Shown here: positions 8,743 to 17,368 of the stretch, piece by piece
How the letters are laid out: every line of letters begins with the position of its first letter
Numbering within the stretch: the first letter of the stretch is position 1
Assembly (NCBI GenBank): GCA_025965195.1
Contig: JAOPXK010000098.1
Location: forward strand, 21,335-85,334
Origin: Marmoricola sp.
GTDB lineage: Bacteria > Actinomycetota > Actinomycetes > Propionibacteriales > Nocardioidaceae
DNA length: 64,000 nucleotides
Direction: 5' to 3'
Notes under the pieces: model-generated
Seen by the model: the letters and a program-made list of their open reading frames with translations, nothing else
Database searches by the model: none
Told to the model about the DNA's origin: nothing
Position numbers and translations under genes: made by a program

Positions 8743-8832
8743 ATGTCCCGAGGGACTGGACGGAAGTCTAGTGGCCAGCATCCGCCGGCTTCGGCTGGCT
8801 GCTCGCGCGCCCGGCACGACCTGTTGGACCGG

Positions 8833-9894
8833 TCAGTTCAGGGCGTGCAGCCGGCCGGGTTCGGGACGATGCGCCTGTGCCTCTTCGACCCGGCGGGCCC
8901 GGCGGCCACGCGTCCCGGTGAAGGCCTGCTCGACCCGGATCACGGCGTACCCGAGAACCAGGCCGAGGACGAGGCTGTAGGCCAGTCCGAGCATCGTCGT
9001 ACTGAACGAGACCCCCTGGTCGGCGAGGCGACCCGTCGTGGGTGCGGTCACCGCGACACCGAACGCGCACACCCACCAACCCTGCCGGCGTCGGGCGCGC
9101 ATGAAGACGCCCCAGATCAGGGCCGGAATGCCGAGGAGTGCGTCGATCGGGTGGGGTACGGCCCCCAGCGCGGAGCGGGTCGAGTTGCGGAAGTCGTTGA
9201 CCCAGCCGACCAGCTCTGGTGAGCCCCACCTGCCCAGGGCTTCGGTGTAGGCGAGCGCGATCGCGAGAAGCAGGACCGCGCCGCCTGCAACGACGTATCC
9301 CCTGCGGCCGAGGCCGTGCAGGCCCGCTCCGAGCCGGTAGACCAGCGCGATCGACCCGACCAGTGAGGCCGCGAGGACGACATAGCCGAAGCGGTTGACG
9401 TCGAGCTGGACGGTGTAGCCCACGACGCCGAGCGAGGCGATGAAGGCGACCAGGACGGCGACCAGGACCTCCCTCGCGGCGCCCTTGAACGTCGCGGCCG
9501 GTGTCGTGGCCAGCACCGCGAGCATCGCCCCGAGTACGCCGGTCGCCGCAGCCGATCCGGCAAGCAGCGGAGTCCACTGGGTCAGCAGCCCGACGAGGAC
9601 GACAACGCTGCTGAGCACGCCTCCCCACAGGATCCGGCCGCCCGTGCGCGAGGCGAGACCGAGGGTGAAGCAGACGGTCAACGCGCCGGCAGCGATCCGG
9701 GAGTAGTCGGTCGGGACATCGGAGAAGCGGTCGAAGCCAAGGACCCCGGACGCCGCCGCCACGACGAGGAACCAGACCGGCTGGCTGATCCTGACTCGGA
9801 ACCGACGCTGTCTGGGGTCACTGGTTTTTTTGGCGCGGACCTTCTTGACCGGAGTTGCCCGGCGGCGACCAGTCGAGCGGTCAGCACGCGACAC
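8833..9894 (-). CDS. Polytopic membrane protein of unknown function
   Basis: 353 residues. A basic N-terminal tail (RRRATPVKKVRAKK) is followed by about eight to nine hydrophobic segments from residue 40 to 320 and a charged C-terminal tail. GTG 9894 is preferred over TTG 9900 because AGGAGG lies 8 nt before the GTG but only 2 nt before the TTG. No transport or enzyme motif is evident. It is downstream of the amidase gene on the same strand with a 70-nt gap, so co-transcription is possible. The short hydrophilic loop GRWGSPELVGWVNDFRNS is the most distinctive stretch. Confidence 0.7.
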   Translation of the reverse strand: MSRADRSTGRRRATPVKKVRAKKTSDPRQRRFRVRISQPVWFLVVAAASGVLGFDRFSDVPTDYSRIAAGALTVCFTLGLASRTGGRILWGGVLSSVVVLVGLLTQWTPLLAGSAAATGVLGAMLAVLATTPAATFKGAAREVLVAVLVAFIASLGVVGYTVQLDVNRFGYVVLAASLVGSIALVYRLGAGLHGLGRRGYVVAGGAVLLLAIALAYTEALGRWGSPELVGWVNDFRNSTRSALGAVPHPIDALLGIPALIWGVFMRARRRQGWWVCAFGVAVTAPTTGRLADQGVSFSTTMLGLAYSLVLGLVLGYAVIRVEQAFTGTRGRRARRVEEAQAHRPEPGRLHALN

Positions 9895-9966
9895 GGACAA
9901 GTCCTCCTGAGGCTGCCTGCAAGGGCGATCGGCGGGTCGGCTGGCCGACCCGCCGAGGATACGTGA

Positions 9967-10749
9967 TCAGAGGCGGCGATTGGCCAGCGACGGATTGTCC
10001 TTCCGGACGCGCAGAAGGCTCTCGCGGTCCAGCACACCGTGCAGCTCGGCCGCCTCCTCGCCGGCCTCGACCAGCACCGCACCGTCAGGAGCGACGACGA
10101 GCGAGTGGCCGGTGTAGCGCGGCCCCGGCTGACCGACCGCGACGACGTACGCCGTGTTCTCGATGGCTCGGGCCCGCACGAGCGTCCGCCAGTGATCGAC
10201 CTTGAGGGGTCCGGCAACCCAGGCCGACGGGACGACCAGCACTTCGGCTCCGCCTGCGACAAGAGTGCGGGCAAGCTCGGGAAAGCGCAGGTCGTAACAG
10301 GTCATCAGGCCGACCTGCCAGCCCGCCACCTCGGCGACGACCGGAGTCAGTGGGCCAGCATGGACCCGGTCGGACTCGCGGAAGCCGAAGGAGTCGTAGA
10401 GATGGATCTTCCGGTACGTCGTCACCGCTCCCGGCTGCGCAAGGACCAGGGTGTTGAACGGCCGCGTCGGGTCCTCGCTGGTCTCGAACATCCCGGCGAC
10501 GACGGCAGCGTGGTGCTGCTCAGCAAGGGCGCCGAGCCGGCTCGGGTAGGGCCCACTCAGCGGTTCGGCGTACGGCGCGAGGTCGGCACCCGGCTCTCCG
10601 AAGTCACGGGCCGCGGCCTCGGGGAGCACGACGAGATCGCCGTCGACCGTCAGTGAGTCGAGGAAGGCGAGGTTCTCCGCCGGGTCGAGCGAGGACGCGC
10701 GCTGCACCAGGGTCACGCGGAATGCGTCCTGCGGGTCGGAGGGGGTCAT
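9967..10749 (-). CDS. Carbon-nitrogen hydrolase (nitrilase superfamily amidase)
   Basis: 260 residues from ATG 10749, typical of the Nit/omega-amidase branch. The Glu-Lys-Cys catalytic triad is complete: E44 in VLPEAAARDF, K114 in YRKIHLYD and C151 in LMTCYDLRFPE. The C-terminal RARAIENTAYVVAVGQ and YTGHSLVVAPDG motifs also fit the family. It is cytoplasmic and probably hydrolyses small omega-amides or deaminated glutathione, but the substrate cannot be told from sequence. It is divergent from mobA with 38 nt between the starts. Confidence 0.9.
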   Translation of the reverse strand: MTPSDPQDAFRVTLVQRASSLDPAENLAFLDSLTVDGDLVVLPEAAARDFGEPGADLAPYAEPLSGPYPSRLGALAEQHHAAVVAGMFETSEDPTRPFNTLVLAQPGAVTTYRKIHLYDSFGFRESDRVHAGPLTPVVAEVAGWQVGLMTCYDLRFPELARTLVAGGAEVLVVPSAWVAGPLKVDHWRTLVRARAIENTAYVVAVGQPGPRYTGHSLVVAPDGAVLVEAGEEAAELHGVLDRESLLRVRKDNPSLANRRL

Positions 10750-10787
10750 TGCCCCAGCCTGCCAGCACTGGTGGAACACTTCGAGGC

Positions 10788-11372
10788 ATGGACCAGGGGG
10801 ACGGCCCCGACGTTGGCGGCATCATTCTGGCCGGCGGCACCGCCGTCCGGCTGGGCGGCGCGGACAAGGCGACGATCGACATCGCCGGCCGCACGCTGCT
10901 CGAGCACGCGATCGACGCGATGATCGACCTCGCGGAGGTCGTCGTGGTGGGCATCCCCGTGCCGACGAACAGGCCGGTGACGTTCTTGCGTGAGGACCCG
11001 CCAGGCGGCGGCCCTGCCGCGGGGCTGCTCGCCGGGCTGAGCGGCTTCCCGCGGCTGCCGGACCTGGTGGTCGTCCTGGCCGTGGACATGCCGTGCGTGA
11101 CGGCTGCGACCATCCGCCGGCTGACCCGGTCGATGGTCGATGACGGCGCGCTGCTGGCCGACGAGTCAGGCCGCCGTCAGCCACTCTGCGGGGTCTACTC
11201 GACGGCCGCACTGCAGGCCCACCGCCCGCCGTACGAGCAGGAGTTCGGCCTGTCGGTGCATGCCCTGATCGGCAACCTGCGACTTGCCGAGGTGGCAGGC
11301 ATCGGCGACGAGGCCCGCGACGTGGACAGCTGGGACGATCTGACGCAGCTGCGCTCCGCGCTGGAGGCCTGA
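10788..11372 (+). CDS. mobA: Molybdenum cofactor guanylyltransferase
   Basis: 194 residues. The N-terminal nucleotidyltransferase signature GGIILAGGTAVRLGGADKA matches MobA and NTP_transf_3 enzymes, which transfer GMP from GTP to molybdopterin to make the MGD cofactor. LAVDMPCVTA is the conserved metal-binding Asp motif. The preceding GAG is a weak ribosome site for ATG 10788. The DUF6457 gene 83 nt downstream supports the assignment. The FdhF/YdeP-type molybdoenzyme at 43571 is a likely user of the cofactor. Confidence 0.85.
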   Translation: MDQGDGPDVGGIILAGGTAVRLGGADKATIDIAGRTLLEHAIDAMIDLAEVVVVGIPVPTNRPVTFLREDPPGGGPAAGLLAGLSGFPRLPDLVVVLAVDMPCVTAATIRRLTRSMVDDGALLADESGRRQPLCGVYSTAALQAHRPPYEQEFGLSVHALIGNLRLAEVAGIGDEARDVDSWDDLTQLRSALEA

Positions 11373-11455
11373 TCCACGCCTCACCGAGGGCACCGATCCA
11401 GACAGTTGTGCCGAACCCCTTGCGACCTCGCGCCAACGGGGTAAGTCTGGGTCTC

Positions 11456-11761
11456 GTGAACCTGCACGACTGGATTGACGAACTGTGCGACGCCCTCGAC
11501 GTCGAGGTCGACGTCGATGAGTCGCTCATCCTCGACCTTGCCCGCGAGGCGGCGCACAACGTCGAACGCCCCGCTGCCCCGGTCTCCACCTTCCTGCTGG
11601 GGTACGCCGCCGCCCGCTCGTGCGGTGACCTCGACGAGCTGGAACGTCTCGCCGGGATCGCCACCGACCTGGCGCTGCGCTGGGACAAGCCGGCCGACGT
11701 GCTCAAGCACGAGGACGAGGATCCCGAGGTCGAGGCCGAGCTGGCCGACGTCGACGCGTGA
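11456..11761 (+). CDS. DUF6457 protein, probable molybdenum-cofactor accessory
   Basis: A 101-residue acidic helical protein starting GTG 11456 (NLHDWIDELCDAL). The layout, with a conserved HNVERPAAPVSTFLLGYAA, fits the small DUF6457 family found next to or fused to MobA in actinobacteria. Its biochemical role is unknown. Spacing and orientation suggest an operon with mobA. The C-terminus is a run of acidic residues. Confidence 0.75.
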   Translation: MNLHDWIDELCDALDVEVDVDESLILDLAREAAHNVERPAAPVSTFLLGYAAARSCGDLDELERLAGIATDLALRWDKPADVLKHEDEDPEVEAELADVDA

Positions 11762-11820
11762 CCCGGATGCCGGCCCGGGTGCAGGCCCGGGTGTCGACAC
11801 TGTCCTCCTAGGCTGGGCCC

Positions 11821-12795
11821 ATGCGCGCTGTCATCGCCCCTGAGCCGGGTGGCTACGAAGCCCTCGTCCTCGCCGATCTTCCCGACCCCGTCGCCGGCCC
11901 GGGCGAAGTCGTCATCGAGGTGGTGGCTTCAGCCGTCAATCGCGCCGACACCTTGCAGCGCATGGGTTTCTACCCGCCTCCGCCCGGCGTCACCGAGGTC
12001 CTCGGCCTCGAGTGCTCCGGCCGGGTCCGCTCGCTCGGTGATGGCGTGACGGGGCTTGCCGTCGGTGATGAGGTCTGCGCGCTGCTCGCAGGCGGTGGGT
12101 ACGCCGAGCAGGTCGCCGTACCTGCCGGACAGGTGATGCCCGTGCCCGCGGGAGTGGACCTCAAGACCGCGGCCGCACTGCCCGAGGTTGCCGCGACAGT
12201 GTGGTCCAACGTCTTCATGATCGCCGCTCTCCAGCCCGGCGAGACCTTCCTCGTCCATGGCGGTGCCGGCGGCATCGGCACCTTCGCGATCCAGCTCGCC
12301 AAGGCGCTCGGCGCTCGCGTCTTCACCACGGCCGGCTCGCCGGAGAAGCTCGACCTGTGCCGTTCGCTCGGCGCGGACGTGGCGATCAACTACCGCGACG
12401 AGGACTTCGTGGCGGTGCTCGGCGAAGCCGGAGGCGCCGACGTCATCCTCGACAACATGGCCGCGAAGTACCTCGATGCCAACGTGACCGCGCTCGCCAC
12501 CCAGGGCCGGCTGGTGATCATCGGGATGCAGGGCGGCAGCAAGGCCGAGCTCGACATCGGCAAGCTCCTCCAAAAGCGGGGCGCCGTCATCGCCACCTCC
12601 CTGCGCTCGCGGCCGATCGAGGAGAAGTCGTCGGTCTGTGCATCGGTCGTCGAGCACGTCTGGCCGCTCGTTGCCGACGGCCGGGTCAAGGCGATGGTCA
12701 ACCTGGAGCTGCCGCTCGCAGAGGTCGCGGAGGCGCATCGCCAGATGGAGGCAGGTGAACACACCGGCAAGATCCTGCTCACCATCGGTGAATAG
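11821..12795 (+). CDS. NAD(P)H quinone oxidoreductase (PIG3/zinc-free MDR family)
   Basis: 324 residues. The medium-chain reductase fold has an N-terminal GroES-like part (SAVNRADTLQRMGFYPPPPG, the PIG3-type signature) and a Rossmann domain with VHGGAGGIGTFAIQLAKALGA near 140-160. No catalytic or structural zinc cysteines are present, as expected for quinone reductases. It probably reduces quinones or enals with NADPH. It is transcribed in line with the proteasome activator, whose ATG follows 21 nt after the stop. Confidence 0.9.
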   Translation: MRAVIAPEPGGYEALVLADLPDPVAGPGEVVIEVVASAVNRADTLQRMGFYPPPPGVTEVLGLECSGRVRSLGDGVTGLAVGDEVCALLAGGGYAEQVAVPAGQVMPVPAGVDLKTAAALPEVAATVWSNVFMIAALQPGETFLVHGGAGGIGTFAIQLAKALGARVFTTAGSPEKLDLCRSLGADVAINYRDEDFVAVLGEAGGADVILDNMAAKYLDANVTALATQGRLVIIGMQGGSKAELDIGKLLQKRGAVIATSLRSRPIEEKSSVCASVVEHVWPLVADGRVKAMVNLELPLAEVAEAHRQMEAGEHTGKILLTIGE

Positions 12796-12816
12796 GTGCC
12801 GAGTAGGTTTGCTGTC

Positions 12817-13380
12817 ATGAGTGAGCCCCTGAATGACCAAGGTGAAGAGCCGCGCGTGGTCGTCATCGGTCCCGACGGACTGCCCGCACAGTCGGTCGGC
12901 GCGGAGGACGGCGACGACTCCGGCAACGAGCGCGGCGGGCTGACCGACCTGGTCGAGGAACCCGCCAAGGTGATGCGGATCGGCAGCATGATTCGCCAGC
13001 TCCTCGAGGAGATCAAGGCCGCTCCGCTCGACGAACCCGGCCGCCAGCGACTCGCTTCGATCCTCAAGGTCTCGATCACCGAGCTGAAGACCGGCCTGGC
13101 GCCCGAGCTCGACGAGGAGCTCGACCGGCTGATCGAGCCGTTCAGCGAGAACACCCCGACCGAGTCCGAGCTGCGGATCGCCCAGGCCCAGCTCGTCGGC
13201 TGGCTCGAAGGTCTCTTCCACGGCATCCAGACCGCGATCTACGCCCAGCAGCTCACCGCCCGCGCCCAGCTCGAGCAGATGCGGCGGGCTCTCCCTCCGG
13301 GCTCGATGCCTCCCGGCATGCACGCCGAGGACCCCGAGCAGGGCCCGGCCGAGAACAGCCGCGGAGGCATGTACCTCTGA
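12817..13380 (+). CDS. bpa: Bacterial proteasome activator (Bpa/PafE)
   Basis: 187 residues matching the DUF2587 family: an acidic flexible N-terminus, then the helical core (VMRIGSMIRQLLEEIKAAPL, RLASILKVSITELKTGLAPEL, WLEGLFHGIQTAIYAQQL) that forms a dodecameric ring. The tail ends GGMYL, close to the GQYL tail that docks mycobacterial PafE onto the 20S proteasome and opens its gate without ATP. Established family knowledge implies this organism has a 20S proteasome. ATG 12817 removes a seven-residue in-frame extension. Confidence 0.92.
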   Translation: MSEPLNDQGEEPRVVVIGPDGLPAQSVGAEDGDDSGNERGGLTDLVEEPAKVMRIGSMIRQLLEEIKAAPLDEPGRQRLASILKVSITELKTGLAPELDEELDRLIEPFSENTPTESELRIAQAQLVGWLEGLFHGIQTAIYAQQLTARAQLEQMRRALPPGSMPPGMHAEDPEQGPAENSRGGMYL

Positions 13381-13494
13381 CGAACCAGCAGGCTGCATCC
13401 GCAGAACGACGGACCGAAGTCGGGCTCGACGGTCCGGATCACGCGGAAGCTCCCGTGCGCGCCTGTTGATCGGTCCGCCTTCGTGCGGGCGCTG

Positions 13495-13534
13495 ACATTA
13501 CATATTGCCGACGTTCGTGTCGCTCCTGTAATGT
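13495..13534 (+). promoter_or_regulatory. Operator and promoter of the PaaX-like regulator
   Basis: A perfect 8-bp inverted repeat ACATTACA (13495-13502) and TGTAATGT (13527-13534) has centres 32 nt apart, three helical turns. Between and within it lie TTGCCG (13505-13510) and TGTAAT (13527-13532) with a 16-nt spacer, a good -35/-10 pair. The right arm therefore covers the -10, as expected for autorepression. Confidence 0.65.
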
Positions 13535-13541
13535 GTTGCGG

Positions 13542-14270
13542 GTGGCGATCCGGCCGGTATCCGCGCGTTCGACCGTCCTCAGCATCCTGCTCGGGGCCCA
13601 TCCCCCACGTCTCTCCGCGGGCGAGCTGGTCGCGGCGGGAGGCATCCTCGGCATCCGTGAGCCCACCGTCCGGGTGGCGCTGACCCGGATGGTCGCGGCC
13701 GGCGACCTGGTCCGCGATGGCAGCGGCTACTCACTGTCGCCCCGGCTGCTGGAGCGCCAGGCGCGGCAGGACGCCGCCCAGGTCCCGGCAACCCGCGGCT
13801 GGCACGGCACCTGGGAGATGGCCGTGGTCACCGCCAGCGGCAGGACTGCCTCCAGTCGCGCCGCTCTCCGGGCCCAGCTGACCGCCATCCGCGTCGCCGA
13901 GCTGCGCGAAGGCGTCTGGATGCGGCCGGCCAACCTGCGCAGGCCCTGGCCACCGGAGCTGACCGAGATCTCGACCTGCTTCGAGGTCAGGCCGGTCGGT
14001 GACGCAGCGACCCTGGTCCGCCAGCTCTGGGACCTCGACACCTGGGCCGGCCAGGGCAATGACCTGCTGGCCACGCTCGCGAAGACCGACGACCCGGCCA
14101 ATCGCTTCGCGGTGGTGGCAGCCGTGGTGCGGCACCTGCTCACCGACCCGATGCTGCCGCCCGAGCTCGAGCCGGCCGGTTGGCCGGGTGCGACGCTCCG
14201 GGCGGCGTACGACGACTACCGGACCTGGCTGCTCTCCCTGCAGCCGTCCCTCACCAAGGAGGACAAGTGA
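13542..14270 (+). CDS. PaaX-family transcriptional regulator
   Basis: 242 residues. The N-terminal wHTH (about 8-70: LSAGELVAAGGILGIREPTVRVALTRMVA, split here by eye) is followed by the PaaX central and C-terminal domains (WHGTWEMAVV, REGVWMRPANL). PaaX proteins repress CoA-dependent catabolic genes and are released by acyl-CoA ligands such as phenylacetyl-CoA. GTG 13542 is chosen because it lies 9 nt after TGTAAT, fitting a leaderless transcript; GTG 13533 falls inside the operator. Its stop overlaps the next start (GTGA), so it heads the three-gene operon with the acyl-CoA dehydrogenase and crotonase. No phenylacetate genes are present here. Confidence 0.85.
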   Translation: MAIRPVSARSTVLSILLGAHPPRLSAGELVAAGGILGIREPTVRVALTRMVAAGDLVRDGSGYSLSPRLLERQARQDAAQVPATRGWHGTWEMAVVTASGRTASSRAALRAQLTAIRVAELREGVWMRPANLRRPWPPELTEISTCFEVRPVGDAATLVRQLWDLDTWAGQGNDLLATLAKTDDPANRFAVVAAVVRHLLTDPMLPPELEPAGWPGATLRAAYDDYRTWLLSLQPSLTKEDK

Positions 14271-15904
14271 CGACCACCCATGAAGTGACCAACCAGGTCC
14301 CACCACTGGCTGACGCGGACTACGCGGCGTACCCGCCCCTGCTCGAGGGACTCGCCCGTGAGGGCGCGGGCTGGGCCGAGGACGACCTGCATGCGCTCGG
14401 CCGGCGGGCCGGCAGCGAGGAGATCCAGGACTGGTCGCGGCTCGTCGAGAAGTACCCTCCGACGCTCCGCACCCACGATCGCTACGGACACCGGATCGAC
14501 GAGGTCGAGTTCGTCCCGCAATGGCACCAGCTGATGACCGAGGCCGTAGCGAACGGGCTGCACGCGGCTCCGTGGGCGGACGATCGCGTGGGCGCGCACG
14601 TCGCGCGCAGTGCCAAGACGTTCGTCTGGGGCGGCACGGATCCGGGCCACCTGTGTCCCATCTCCATGACGTACGCCGCCGTGCCGGCCCTGCGTGCCAA
14701 CCCGACCCTCTCCGCGCTGTACGAACCGCTGCTCACCTCGACGACCTACGACTTCGGGCTTCGCGAACCGTCGACCAAGCGCGGCCTGATCGCGGGCATG
14801 TCGATGACCGAGAAGCAGGGTGGGTCCGACGTACGCGCCAACACCACGTCCGCGACGCCCCTTGGATCAACACAGTCGGACGGCGCCTATGAGCTCGTCG
14901 GGCACAAGTGGTTCACCTCGGCGCCGATGTCGGACTTCTTCCTCACGCTCGCGCAGGCGCCCGGTGGGCTGTCGTGCTTCTTCGTGCCCCGGGTGCTGCC
15001 CGACGGCACCCGGAACCCGATCCGCCTGCAGCGCCTCAAGGACAAGCTCGGCAACCGCTCGAACGCCTCCTCCGAGATCGAGTACGACCGAGCGCGTGGC
15101 TGGCTCGTCGGCGAGGAGGGCCGCGGTGTGCCGACCATCATCGAGATGGTCAACATGACCCGGCTCGACTGCGCCGTCGGCTCGGCGGCCGGCATGCGCT
15201 TCGGGCTGATGCAGGCGATCCACCACGCCCGGCACCGCGAGGCGTTCGGCAAGCGGCTGGTCGACCAGCCGTTGATGGCCAACGTCCTCGCCGACCTGGC
15301 GCTCGAGGCCGAGGCCGCGACGACGGTGGGCATGCGCCTCGCCGGCGCCACCGACCGCGCGGTCCGGGGCGATGAGCAGGAGGCGCTGTTCAAGCGGGTC
15401 GGGCTCGCGGTCTCGAAGTACTGGATCTGCAAGCGCGCTCCCGTGCACGCCGCTGAAGCGCTGGAATGCCTTGGTGGCAACGGATATGTCGAGGAGTCCG
15501 GCATGCCGAGGCTCTACCGGGAGGCGCCGTTGCCGTCCATCTGGGAAGGCTCCGGCAACGTTGCGGCGCTGGACACCCTGCGAGCGATGGCCAGGCAGCC
15601 GGAGTCGCTGGACGCCTTCTTCGACGAGGTCGCGCTGGCCACAGGTGCGGACAGCCGGCTCGACGACGCGGTGGCCCGGATCCGCAAGGAGTTCAGCGAC
15701 TTCGACGACATCGAGTTCCGTGCCCGCCGGATCGTCGAGCAGCTGGCGCTGATCCTGCAGGGTTCGCTGCTGGTGCGGCATGCACCTCACGAAGTCGCAG
15801 ACGCCTTCTGTGCTTCACGGTTCGGCGGTGACTGGGGCATCGCGTTCGGCACCCTTCCGGTCGGCACGAACGCCACCGCGATCATCGAGCGGGCCGGCGC
15901 ATGA
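14267..15904 (+). CDS. AidB-like acyl-CoA dehydrogenase
   Basis: 545 residues, long for an acyl-CoA dehydrogenase but right for the AidB/IVD-related branch. FAD-domain motifs include GMSMTEKQGGSDVRANTT and HKWFTSAPMSDFF. The C-terminal half has LECLGGNGYVEESGMPRLYR and PLPSIWEGSGNV, where the Trp-Glu-Gly-Ser is typical of AidB homologues. GTG 14267 is supported by AAGGAGG 6 nt upstream. It overlaps both neighbours by 4 nt. E. coli AidB binds DNA and responds to alkylation damage, but the pairing with a crotonase and PaaX regulator argues for a metabolic role here. Confidence 0.88.
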   Translation: MTTTHEVTNQVPPLADADYAAYPPLLEGLAREGAGWAEDDLHALGRRAGSEEIQDWSRLVEKYPPTLRTHDRYGHRIDEVEFVPQWHQLMTEAVANGLHAAPWADDRVGAHVARSAKTFVWGGTDPGHLCPISMTYAAVPALRANPTLSALYEPLLTSTTYDFGLREPSTKRGLIAGMSMTEKQGGSDVRANTTSATPLGSTQSDGAYELVGHKWFTSAPMSDFFLTLAQAPGGLSCFFVPRVLPDGTRNPIRLQRLKDKLGNRSNASSEIEYDRARGWLVGEEGRGVPTIIEMVNMTRLDCAVGSAAGMRFGLMQAIHHARHREAFGKRLVDQPLMANVLADLALEAEAATTVGMRLAGATDRAVRGDEQEALFKRVGLAVSKYWICKRAPVHAAEALECLGGNGYVEESGMPRLYREAPLPSIWEGSGNVAALDTLRAMARQPESLDAFFDEVALATGADSRLDDAVARIRKEFSDFDDIEFRARRIVEQLALILQGSLLVRHAPHEVADAFCASRFGGDWGIAFGTLPVGTNATAIIERAGA

Positions 15905-16758
15905 GCACGCCTGTCCGTACTCCGATCCGTACTGAGACCGCCGCCGGTGTCCGGTCGATCGTGTTGTGCCGGCCGGAGGAGTACAACACCATCACTCCCG
16001 AGCTCCGGGATGCCCTCGCCGTTGCCATCGACGAGGCCGACGACGACCCCGCTGTGCGCGTGATCCTGCTGCGGGCCGAGGGGCCGGCGTTCTGTGCCGG
16101 CTACGGGCTCGACTGGTCGACCGAGATGCAGGCCGCAGAAGGCTCCATGGAGCGGGTCTGGGACTCGGTGCTCGACCAGCGGGAGATGAGCCGGTTCGTC
16201 TCGACGTACATGAAGCTCTGGTACGCGCGAAAGCCGACCATCTCCGCGGTCCAGGGCTGGTGCATCGCTGGCGGCACCGACCTGGTGCTCTGCTCCGACA
16301 TCATCATCGCCGGCGAGGGTGCGAGCTTCGGCTATCCGCCGTCGCGGGTGTGGGGTACGCCGACCACGGCGATGTGGGTCTACCGGCTGGGGTTCGAGAA
16401 GGCCAAGCGCTACCTGCTGACCGGCGACGAGATCCCTGCCCCCGAAGCCGTCGCCGCCGGACTGATCCTCGAGTGCGTGCCCGACGACCAGTTGCAGGAG
16501 CACGCAATGGCCTTCGCGAAGCGGATGGCCCAGGTGCCCGGCAACCAGCTGGAGATGCTCAAGCTGCTCTGCAACCAGACCGCCGAGAACATGGGCATCT
16601 CCTCGACGCGCACGCTCGGCACCCTGTTCGACGGGGTCGCCCGGCACACCCAGGAGGGCCGGGACTTCGTGGCGCGCTCCACGGACATCGGCATCAGGCC
16701 GGCCGTGCGCGAGCGGGACGACCCGTTCGGCGACTACGGCTCGAGGACCAAGGCCTAA
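15901..16758 (+). CDS. Crotonase-family enoyl-CoA hydratase/isomerase
   Basis: 285 residues. The oxyanion-hole motifs are present (GPAFCAGYGLDW and WCIAGGTDLVLCSDIIIAGE). The classical Pro-Glu catalytic position reads FGYPPSRVWGTPTTAM, so the usual first glutamate is not evident and a non-hydratase crotonase reaction is possible. ATG 15901 overlaps the dehydrogenase stop. The gene is last in the PaaX operon, and its stop overlaps that of the convergent gene at 16755. Confidence 0.88.
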   Translation: MSTPVRTPIRTETAAGVRSIVLCRPEEYNTITPELRDALAVAIDEADDDPAVRVILLRAEGPAFCAGYGLDWSTEMQAAEGSMERVWDSVLDQREMSRFVSTYMKLWYARKPTISAVQGWCIAGGTDLVLCSDIIIAGEGASFGYPPSRVWGTPTTAMWVYRLGFEKAKRYLLTGDEIPAPEAVAAGLILECVPDDQLQEHAMAFAKRMAQVPGNQLEMLKLLCNQTAENMGISSTRTLGTLFDGVARHTQEGRDFVARSTDIGIRPAVRERDDPFGDYGSRTKA

Positions 16759-17336
16759 CGCAGCCGGCTTCGGCGGCTCAGCCCGAACGCAGTCGCACCG
16801 ACGAGCAGGGCCAGTACGCCGCCACCGACGATGCCGTTGCGCAGCTTCTGCGAACCGGTCGCCGCGGCCGTCCTCGGCACCACGCTGTCCCGGGCCGGGC
16901 TCACCTGCGGCGGTTGCGCGGCCTTCAGCACGCGTGCGGGACCGAGTACGTCCGCGATCTCGGCCGCGTCCTTGGCCGTCCATCTGGCAGTGCCGCCGCA
17001 GGCGTCCGCGTCGTACCCACCGCCACTCCGGTTGAGCAGCAGCAGGTACTTCTCGTCCGTCGCGAGCCCACCCAGTCCGCAGGACGCCGACTGCTTCCCG
17101 GTCGTCACTGTGAGGTGCGGGGACAGCTCGCCCTTGTAGCTGCCATCGACCGTGACGTCATAGGAGACGGTGGTGCCGGTCTCCGTGCTGTCGCCGATGT
17201 AGCCCTCCACGACGGTGTCGGCGCGCTGGGCCTGCTCACCGAGCGAGGACACCACGCACGAGCACGCGAAGGCCTGCGCGGGAGCGATCACCAGCATCGA
17301 AGCGGCGAGGCCGACGGCAAGCAGCAGTCTCAACAT
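16755..17336 (-). CDS. Secreted, membrane-anchored protein with a TIMP/NTR-like domain
   Basis: 193 residues from ATG 17336. A signal peptide (LRLLLAVGLAASMLVIAP) ends at AQA. The mature protein begins FACSCVVSSLGEQAQRAD, the Cys-x-Cys start and following pattern typical of netrin/TIMP-like NTR domains in bacteria. VVEGYIGDS and a SASCGLGG cysteine follow. The C-terminus has a linker, one membrane segment (GIVGGGVLALLVGATAFGL) and a basic tail SRRSRLR, but no LPxTG sorting motif. It probably sits on the outside of the cell membrane. The binding partner is unknown. Confidence 0.65.
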   Translation of the reverse strand: MLRLLLAVGLAASMLVIAPAQAFACSCVVSSLGEQAQRADTVVEGYIGDSTETGTTVSYDVTVDGSYKGELSPHLTVTTGKQSASCGLGGLATDEKYLLLLNRSGGGYDADACGGTARWTAKDAAEIADVLGPARVLKAAQPPQVSPARDSVVPRTAAATGSQKLRNGIVGGGVLALLVGATAFGLSRRSRLR

Positions 17337-17368
17337 GTCGTTGTGACGCGTGCGGCCACCGGTCGGTT

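Noticed and set aside
11768-11800. Tandem GGCCCGGGTG units between the DUF6457 gene and the quinone reductase gene
   Set aside because: Short, very GC-rich, and no stem or T-run that would make a convincing terminator or operator.
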